Positions 57,934-64,000 of a stretch of 64,000 nucleotides of DNA are shown piece by piece. Source of the stretch: Bacillus suaedaesalsae. Lineage in GTDB: Bacteria; Bacillota; Bacilli; Bacillales; SA4. The stretch lies in the NCBI RefSeq assembly GCF_016890225.1, contig NZ_JAFELM010000044.1, positions 1 through 64,000 on the forward strand, written 5' to 3'. Under the pieces are notes generated by a model that saw nothing but the letters and a program-made list of their open reading frames with translations, was not told the DNA's origin and searched no databases. Both the position numbers and the translations under genes were made by a program. Each line of letters starts with the position of its first letter. Position 1 is the stretch's first letter.

Positions 57934-58511
57934 TAGTCTACCTCAATATGTTCGAATGTAACTTTTGGCCAATTCGTTTTCCAGCTTTTCTTTCTTATAC
58001 GTTCTTCATAAATGGATGCAATTTTTTTATTCTCTCGAAAGTAAGGTGTTGGCTTCACCTTAAACGACATCACATCCCCCACACCCCACGGCGCTGTTAA
58101 CAGTACTTTACCTTGATCGGTTATCGTTACACCTAAAGCTGTTGCTGTTTCAGGGAATTTAGAAATCGCATCTTCCGTTGAAGTATAAGGAGAAGCACCG
58201 TTAACTGTATGCATTCTTGCCTCATTTTTGACTGACCATGGAACATGAGGAAGCAATAGTTGAAGCACTTTTTCAAATTCTTTTTCCGTTTCTTCTTTTA
58301 AATCAGTAGGATCAAAATAAACAACATCTATATCATCAAGTGGCGTTCTATCACTGTTTTCAGAAAGTGTATCCCATATTTTAGTTCGAACAAACCCAGC
58401 ACAAATCCACCAATCAGGTAATTGTAATGATTGAGCAGTTTTTAATATTTCCATCATCCACTCATCTTGTTCGATCAGAATGATAATTTGTGATATATCC
58501 CTTACCATCAA
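57933..58511 (-). CDS. nucleotidyltransferase family protein (DUF925-like)
   Basis: A roughly 192-residue protein with a nucleotidyltransferase-like core: WWICAGFVRTKIWD followed by LDDIDVVYFD, which holds the metal-binding Asp-x-Asp type motif, then WSVKNEARMHTVNG and STEDAISKFPETATALGV typical of the DUF925 (YkyB/YjfP-unrelated) group. Substrate is unknown. TTG 58511 has a 9-base spacing to AGGAGG; ATG 58508 is also possible. It overlaps the broken NUDIX gene by one base, suggesting a former two-gene operon. Confidence 0.72.
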   Translation of the reverse strand: MMVRDISQIIILIEQDEWMMEILKTAQSLQLPDWWICAGFVRTKIWDTLSENSDRTPLDDIDVVYFDPTDLKEETEKEFEKVLQLLLPHVPWSVKNEARMHTVNGASPYTSTEDAISKFPETATALGVTITDQGKVLLTAPWGVGDVMSFKVKPTPYFRENKKIASIYEERIRKKSWKTNWPKVTFEHIEVD

Positions 58512-58697
58512 GTAATTAAACCTCCTTTTAAGAACATACATTCTTAATTTACCATAAAGCTTTCTTGATAGGTATCAATTTTCCATAAAAGTTTCTTCAT
58601 TTCTAAATAGGCAATCGCCGTGCCGTTGCCCAAAACCATACATATTTTATAAAAGACTTATATGCACCTATTCTTATTTTGAAAAGGAGACGTTAGA

Positions 58698-59069
58698 ATG
58701 AACCATTACTATGGATATTACGATTACCAAATAAGCCCATATATGTATTCTTCCGATCCATACCAACAGATGTATGCTTATGGAGAACGACAAATACCCT
58801 CACCGAAATCACTTGATTTACGATTAACAGCTCTAGAAAAGAAATTCGATAAACTCGAAAAAGAAGTCGATCGCTTAAACAAGGAAAACAACAGACAAAA
58901 TGTAGAATTTACACGAATGAATAGGGAAATAAGTAGAATTAATAATGAAATTATTCGCTTAAACAGAAACGATGAACGACATACCAGACAGCATAACCGT
59001 TTTAACCAAAGACTACGTACAGTTGAGAATCAATTAAACATCCCATATAGTGCAAGTGATGATCAATAA
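58698..59069 (+). CDS. tyrosine-rich coiled-coil protein, unknown
   Basis: A 123-residue protein I do not recognise. The first 30 residues hold ten tyrosines (MNHYYGYYDYQISPYMYSSD), a composition common in spore coat proteins. Residues about 40-115 form a continuous coiled coil with a regular LEKKFDKLEKEVDRLN-type heptad and repeated NR-x-x-x-RxNxEI units. AAAGGAG precedes the ATG at 58698. A CATATTTTA box about 50 bases upstream resembles a sigma-K -10 element but lacks a good -35. A spore-surface role is plausible, not shown. Confidence 0.7.
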   Translation: MNHYYGYYDYQISPYMYSSDPYQQMYAYGERQIPSPKSLDLRLTALEKKFDKLEKEVDRLNKENNRQNVEFTRMNREISRINNEIIRLNRNDERHTRQHNRFNQRLRTVENQLNIPYSASDDQ

Positions 59070-59239
59070 AAATAGGCTATGTGCCCTGTTAACGATCAAT
59101 GTTGACTGTATTAGGTAGGTGCAAGTAATAGTCTTCCACTTCATGGGACAAACGTAGAGGTCAGCACATCCTACAGAAGCATTGGATCAGTATAAAGCGA
59201 TTACCTGTAAGGGAAATCATCATTATTGTTAAACACAAA

Positions 59240-59280
59240 AAATAAACCAAATGGCAATCTCCTTAGAAGATCGCCATTGG
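59240..59280 (-). terminator. yrbG terminator
   Basis: CCAATGGCGATC pairs with the AGATTGCCATTTGG arm with minor mismatches around a short loop; on the minus strand T-rich sequence follows, directly after the yrbG stop codon. Confidence 0.7.
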
Positions 59281-59925
59281 TTATTTCTTATCTATTAAAT
59301 CAATATAAAATATTCCATTATCATAGCTGCAAAATGAAATTTCTTTTATTTTCGTATAACCTAACTTTTTTAACTGCTGCCTGAGCCAAAGATTCGTTTT
59401 ATTTAATATTTTCAAATGTCGTTCTTGTATTGTTCCATCAATAATTAATGGTAGATGTAACGTACTTTTTTCTTTGTGATCTTTTTCAAATACTGAAAGC
59501 TTACCGGATGGTTCTAAGATAGCAAATTCTACATCTGCTAAGTTTTTTATATTTTTTTCACGTAACTGTATGAGAAGATCGTCAAAATTATATCGTTGTC
59601 TCCTCATTTCGTTTTCTTTAATTTTCCCATTCTCTATTAGAACGGATGGCTTACCATCAATAATCTCACGAAGGGTTTTACTCTTCAATGATAAGCTGGC
59701 GAGAGTAATTTGTATTGCCATTAACAGACCCATCGGTAAAATAGTTTCCATTAAGGGTTTTTCAATATCCTCAATTCCCATCACAGCAGATTCAGCAATC
59801 ATAATAAACACGACTAAATCTAATATGCTCAGTTCCCCAATTTCCCTTTTCCCCATTAAACGGAAGATAATGATAATTAAGACATAAACAACGAGAGTAC
59901 GAAGGATGATTGCTACATACTCCAT
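59281..59925 (-). CDS. yrbG: DUF421 membrane protein YrbG
   Basis: A 214-residue protein with three N-terminal transmembrane helices and a cytoplasmic DUF421 region: FRLMGKREIGELSILDLVVF and GKPSVLIENGKIKENEMRRQR are family signatures. The B. subtilis relatives YetF and YrbG are linked to spore membrane and germination-protein function in newer work, but YrbG itself is little known. ATG 59925 has AGGAGG seven bases upstream. It sits between spoVB and yrzE, as in B. subtilis. Confidence 0.85.
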   Translation of the reverse strand: MEYVAIILRTLVVYVLIIIIFRLMGKREIGELSILDLVVFIMIAESAVMGIEDIEKPLMETILPMGLLMAIQITLASLSLKSKTLREIIDGKPSVLIENGKIKENEMRRQRYNFDDLLIQLREKNIKNLADVEFAILEPSGKLSVFEKDHKEKSTLHLPLIIDGTIQERHLKILNKTNLWLRQQLKKLGYTKIKEISFCSYDNGIFYIDLIDKK

Positions 59926-60204
59926 TATGCATCCTCCTTTTTTGTTCATCCACTCCATAATAGCTACATTTTAGTTTTTACATTTCATCTAAAATGATAA
60001 GTTGAAGGATTTTCCATTTTCTTTCATAGCTTAACTCTTACAAAATTAAAGAATTTGACTATTTTAAACGAAGATTTTGAAATAATAAATTTTTCAACCT
60101 TTGCATATAGTTTTCATTCTAAAGTCTGTCTTAGGTGAATATGCTTGTTCTAAAGAAGCTTGGCTAATTTTACATTAGCTATAAATAAGAAGGGAGAGAA
60201 CAGA

Positions 60205-60591
60205 ATGGAAACTAGAAAGATGTTTTCGGCAGTAGCTTTTGGTCTTTTGACAATTCTAGTGATTATACTTACGTGTAGCCTTATTTTTTCACTTCTCTTA
60301 CGATTTACGAACATGCAAGAATCTTCCTTACAGTGGCTCATTATGGCCTTATCATTCTTTGCTTTGTTTGCTGGTGGTTTTATCTCAGGAGGTCGAGGAA
60401 AAGAAAAAGGGTGGCTTATGGGTGGAACGACAGCACTATTATTTACTGGTATTGTAATTCTGTATCAATTCCTAGGTCAGGAAACAGGTTTTTCTATGGA
60501 GCAAACATTTTATCATTTAGGCTATTTAGCTACAGCTGTTTTTGGTGGAATTATCGGGGTTAATTTATCTAGTTCATCAACTAACGTATAA
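60205..60591 (+). CDS. yrzE: TIGR04086 family membrane protein YrzE
   Basis: A 128-residue protein with four hydrophobic helices (AFGLLTILVIILTCSLIFSL, WLIMALSFFALFAGGFISGG, GWLMGGTTALLFTGIVIL and ATAVFGGIIGVNL) and the GGxxSGGRGKEKGWLMGG loop of the TIGR04086 family. Function is unknown. ATG 60205 has AGGGAG at seven-base spacing; an earlier in-frame start at 60160 has no site. It converges on yajC, with a shared terminator. Confidence 0.85.
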   Translation: METRKMFSAVAFGLLTILVIILTCSLIFSLLLRFTNMQESSLQWLIMALSFFALFAGGFISGGRGKEKGWLMGGTTALLFTGIVILYQFLGQETGFSMEQTFYHLGYLATAVFGGIIGVNLSSSSTNV

Positions 60592-60594
60592 AGA

Positions 60595-60625
60595 AAAAAA
60601 GAGCGGATAATTTCCGCTCTTTTTA
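60595..60625. terminator. bidirectional terminator between yrzE and yajC
   Basis: AAAAAGAGCGGA and TCCGCTCTTTTT form a strong stem around a short AT loop, with A and T runs at both ends, between the two converging stop codons. Confidence 0.88.
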
Positions 60626-60633
60626 TGTACAAA

Positions 60634-60891
60634 TTAATTTGCTGATGCTTCACGGATTGCCGCGCGATCAAACGTAAGGCGAGATTCACCTGACTTAATG
60701 ATGATTGTATTCTCATCGATTGCATCTACAATACCATGCATGCCACCGATTGTTACAACCTTGTCACCCTTTTTCAATTCAGATTGCATTTTTTGAACTG
60801 ACTTTTGTCTCTTTTGTTGAGGTCTAATCAGCAAGAAATAAAAAATTGCAAACATTAAGATTAACGGTCCAACTGAAGATAAGATATCCAT
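60634..60891 (-). CDS. yajC: preprotein translocase subunit YajC
   Basis: YajC associates with SecDF at the translocon. The 85-residue protein has one N-terminal transmembrane helix (VGPLILMFAIFYFLLIRPQQ) and the small beta domain KKGDKVVTIGGMHGIVDAID. It follows tgt and queA, the usual order in Bacilli, with secDF about 6 kb away in this window. Confidence 0.94.
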   Translation of the reverse strand: MDILSSVGPLILMFAIFYFLLIRPQQKRQKSVQKMQSELKKGDKVVTIGGMHGIVDAIDENTIIIKSGESRLTFDRAAIREASAN

Positions 60892-60938
60892 CTATTTCAC
60901 CCCTTTCTAATATTTACGATTTGTAGGCCAAGCTTAGA

Positions 60939-62111
<1,173 letters not shown>

Positions 62112-63143
62112 TTAAATGATCAACATTGCATCTCCAAAGCTAAAGAATCGATAGTTTTCTTTTACCGCTTCTTCATAGGCTTGAAGGACATTTTCTCTTC
62201 CAGCTAATGCGCTAATAAGCATAATTAATGTTGATTTTGGTAAATGGAAGTTTGTAATCATTGCGTCGATTCCTTTGAATTCATAGCCTGGATATATAAA
62301 GATACTTGTCCAGCCTGATGATTCAACAAACATCCCGTCATTGTTACTAGCAATTGTTTCAAGTGTGCGTGTAGAGGTTGTCCCTACAGTAATAATTCTT
62401 CCACCATTTTGATGTACTTCATTCAATAAGCGTGCTGTTCCCTCTGTCATTTGATAAAATTCCGCATGCATGTCATGTTCTTCAATCGTATCGGCATTTA
62501 CTGGTCTAAACGTACCTAAACCAACATGGAGAGTAATAAATGCAATATGTACACCTTTTTTCTTTAGATCCTCTAGCAGTGCATCCGTAAAGTGTAATCC
62601 TGCTGTAGGAGCTGCAGCAGAACCCGCTTCTCTTGCAAAAACTGTCTGATAGCGATCTTTATCTTCAAGTTGCTCTTGTATATAAGGTGGCAGAGGCATT
62701 TGTCCTAACTCCTCTAATACTTCTAGGAAAATTCCATCATAAGAAAATTCAAATATTCTTCCACCAAATTCACTAACACCAACACAAGTAGCTTTTAACT
62801 TGCCGTTTCCAAATGAGACAACTGTTCCTTCAGTAATACGCTTAGCAGGCTTTACGAGCGTTTCCCACCTGTCACCTTCAAGTTGCTTCAATAATAGTAC
62901 TTCTACTTTCGCTCCGGTTTCTTCCTTAATACCAAAAAGACGAGCAGGTAATACTCTCGTATCATTTAATACAAGGCAATCTCCTTCTTTTACATACGAT
63001 AAAATAGAACGAAATGAAGTCTCATGCTTCAATTCACCCGTTGCCTTATTTAAAACCATTAGCCTTGAAGCTTCACGGTCTTTTAAAGGTGTCTGGGCAA
63101 TAAGTTCTTCTGGTAAATTAAAATCAAATAAATCAACTTTCAC
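62112..63143 (-). CDS. queA: S-adenosylmethionine:tRNA ribosyltransferase-isomerase
   Basis: QueA turns preQ1 in tRNA into epoxyqueuosine using the ribosyl part of SAM. The 343-residue protein has [20 protein letters not shown] at the start and the motifs [12 protein letters not shown] and [10 protein letters not shown]. The second GTG (63143, [11 protein letters not shown]) is chosen: AGGTGA lies 5 bases upstream and the start aligns with B. subtilis QueA, while the GTG at 63152 precedes by three codons. Confidence 0.95.
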   Translation of the reverse strand: MKVDLFDFNLPEELIAQTPLKDREASRLMVLNKATGELKHETSFRSILSYVKEGDCLVLNDTRVLPARLFGIKEETGAKVEVLLLKQLEGDRWETLVKPAKRITEGTVVSFGNGKLKATCVGVSEFGGRIFEFSYDGIFLEVLEELGQMPLPPYIQEQLEDKDRYQTVFAREAGSAAAPTAGLHFTDALLEDLKKKGVHIAFITLHVGLGTFRPVNADTIEEHDMHAEFYQMTEGTARLLNEVHQNGGRIITVGTTSTRTLETIASNNDGMFVESSGWTSIFIYPGYEFKGIDAMITNFHLPKSTLIMLISALAGRENVLQAYEEAVKENYRFFSFGDAMLII

Positions 63144-63338
63144 GTTTTTCACCTGTTTCTAGCTTGTTTATTTAGACTCTTTTCTTATATAGCATCGCTA
63201 TTAATCAAATTGTGGACATCTTTAATCAATCCATACAGACGAACATTCATTTATTTTAACTAAAGTATTCCCCGAACCCATAATAACTACGTGTTTTTAG
63301 ACCGATTCAGGAAAAAACATTCTATGCGAAAAAATCCC

Positions 63339-63536
63339 TTATTTAAAACGTCCAATAAAATAAAAAATAACAGAAAGTAAAATACTAACTATGATTGAAG
63401 TCACGATTGGAAAATAAAACGTGACATTCCCTTTTTTAAATACGAAATCTCCAGGTAGTCTACCAACAAACTGCCAAATGACGCCAATTAGTAAAAGTAT
63501 ACCTCCAAGTGTCATTAAGAGCTTAGAAATCTCCAT
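63339..63536 (-). CDS. yrzS: DUF2905 membrane protein (YrzS-like)
   Basis: A 65-residue protein with two transmembrane helices (LLMTLGGILLLIGVIWQFV and IVTSIIVSILLSVIFYFIG) joined by the DUF2905 loop GRLPGDFVFKKGNVTFYFP. Function is unknown. Its ATG overlaps the ruvB stop by one base (TAATG), so it is translationally coupled to ruvB. The symbol is by position and is less certain than the family. Confidence 0.85.
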   Translation of the reverse strand: MEISKLLMTLGGILLLIGVIWQFVGRLPGDFVFKKGNVTFYFPIVTSIIVSILLSVIFYFIGRFK

Positions 63537-64000
63537 TACTTTGGTACCTCCAATTGAAAATGACGATAAGCTAAATCAGTCACAATACGTCCTCTCGGTG
63601 TTCGTTGCATAAAACCAAGCTGCAATAAATAGGGTTCATACACATCTTCGATTGTGTGTGATTCTTCCCCAATTGTAGCAGCAATCGTATCGATTCCTAC
63701 TGGACCACCTTTAAACTTTTCAATAATACCTTTAATTAATTTATGGTCGATATGATCAAGTCCTAAACTATCGACTTGAAGCATTTCTAGCGCTTCTTTT
63801 GTAATTTGCTCATCAATATTACCATTTCCTCTTACTTGTGCAAAATCTCGTACTCTTCGCAATAGTCGATTTGCAATTCTAGGGGTTCCTCTTGATCTTC
63901 TTGCGATCTCAATTGTTGCTTCTTTAACAATTCCAACTTGCAGAATAGAAGCGGCTCTTTCTACTATTGTCGATAGCTGTTCAACATTATAATACTCTAA
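63536..64000 (-). CDS. ruvB: Holliday junction branch migration helicase RuvB, C-terminal part
   Basis: RuvB is the AAA+ motor that drives Holliday junction branch migration with RuvA. Only the C-terminal 154 residues are in the window: sensor and lid region ([20 protein letters not shown]), then the winged-helix domain with [17 protein letters not shown] and [15 protein letters not shown], ending [18 protein letters not shown]. The frame runs open to the right edge, so the N-terminus and Walker motifs are beyond 64000. Confidence 0.95.
   Translation of the reverse strand, partial: LEYYNVEQLSTIVERAASILQVGIVKEATIEIARRSRGTPRIANRLLRRVRDFAQVRGNGNIDEQITKEALEMLQVDSLGLDHIDHKLIKGIIEKFKGGPVGIDTIAATIGEESHTIEDVYEPYLLQLGFMQRTPRGRIVTDLAYRHFQLEVPK

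Overview
The window is an AT-rich chromosomal segment from a spore-forming member of the Bacillaceae. The evidence is a complete pro-sigma-K gene, spoVB, an RsfA-type prespore regulator, a YjcZ-type small spore protein, strong AGGAGG ribosome sites, two T-box leaders and a long gene order matching the yrhC-to-ruvB part of the Bacillus subtilis chromosome. I cannot name the species.

Positions 1-9300 are the accessory left part. They hold an IS3-family (IS150-like) element cut by the window edge, abutting the end of psd; a divergent psd/pssA pair for phosphatidylethanolamine synthesis; an M3 oligoendopeptidase; a 52-residue YjcZ-like protein; intact sigK without a skin-type insertion; four micro-genes on the minus strand (two of them YrzI-like); and a two-gene MotA/MotB-like operon resembling the ZorA/ZorB motor of Zorya defence systems but without obvious Zorya effectors.

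Positions 9300-35500 are mostly minus-strand housekeeping operons: yrrT-mtnN-mccA-mccB and yrhC (methionine-to-cysteine conversion), yrzA, yrrS-pbpI, greA, trmR-trhP1-trhP2-udk (wobble uridine modification and uridine kinase), mltG, yrzL-yrrK-yrzB, alaS with a T-box, yrrI, yrzQ-yrzR-yrrD-recD2, yrrB, and cymR-yrvO-mnmA. CymR, the regulator of the cysteine genes, is therefore encoded about 21 kb from one of its likely targets.

Positions 35600-64000 hold rarA and an rsfA-like gene (plus strand), tcdA, 6S-1 RNA with its own promoter, hisS-aspS under a histidine-type T-box, yrzK, an SH3b-rich cell-wall amidase, apt-rel-dtd, recJ, yrvD, a cation diffusion facilitator, secDF, comN, spoVB, a TPR-like membrane protein, a frameshifted NUDIX gene, a nucleotidyltransferase, a tyrosine-rich coiled-coil protein, yrbG, yrzE, yajC-tgt-queA, a DUF2905 gene and the 3' end of ruvB.

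Two intergenic spaces (13576-13920 and 52175-52494) carry non-coding elements of about 320-345 bp that share terminal inverted repeats, a GCTTTCCGC core and an internal CCGAAC/GTTCGG hairpin; a core-only remnant lies at 22277-22345. No tRNA, rRNA, CRISPR array or prophage was seen. The most interesting items are the Zorya-like motor pair, the adjacent micro-gene cluster, the MITE-like repeats, and the greA terminator that carries the pbpI ribosome site.
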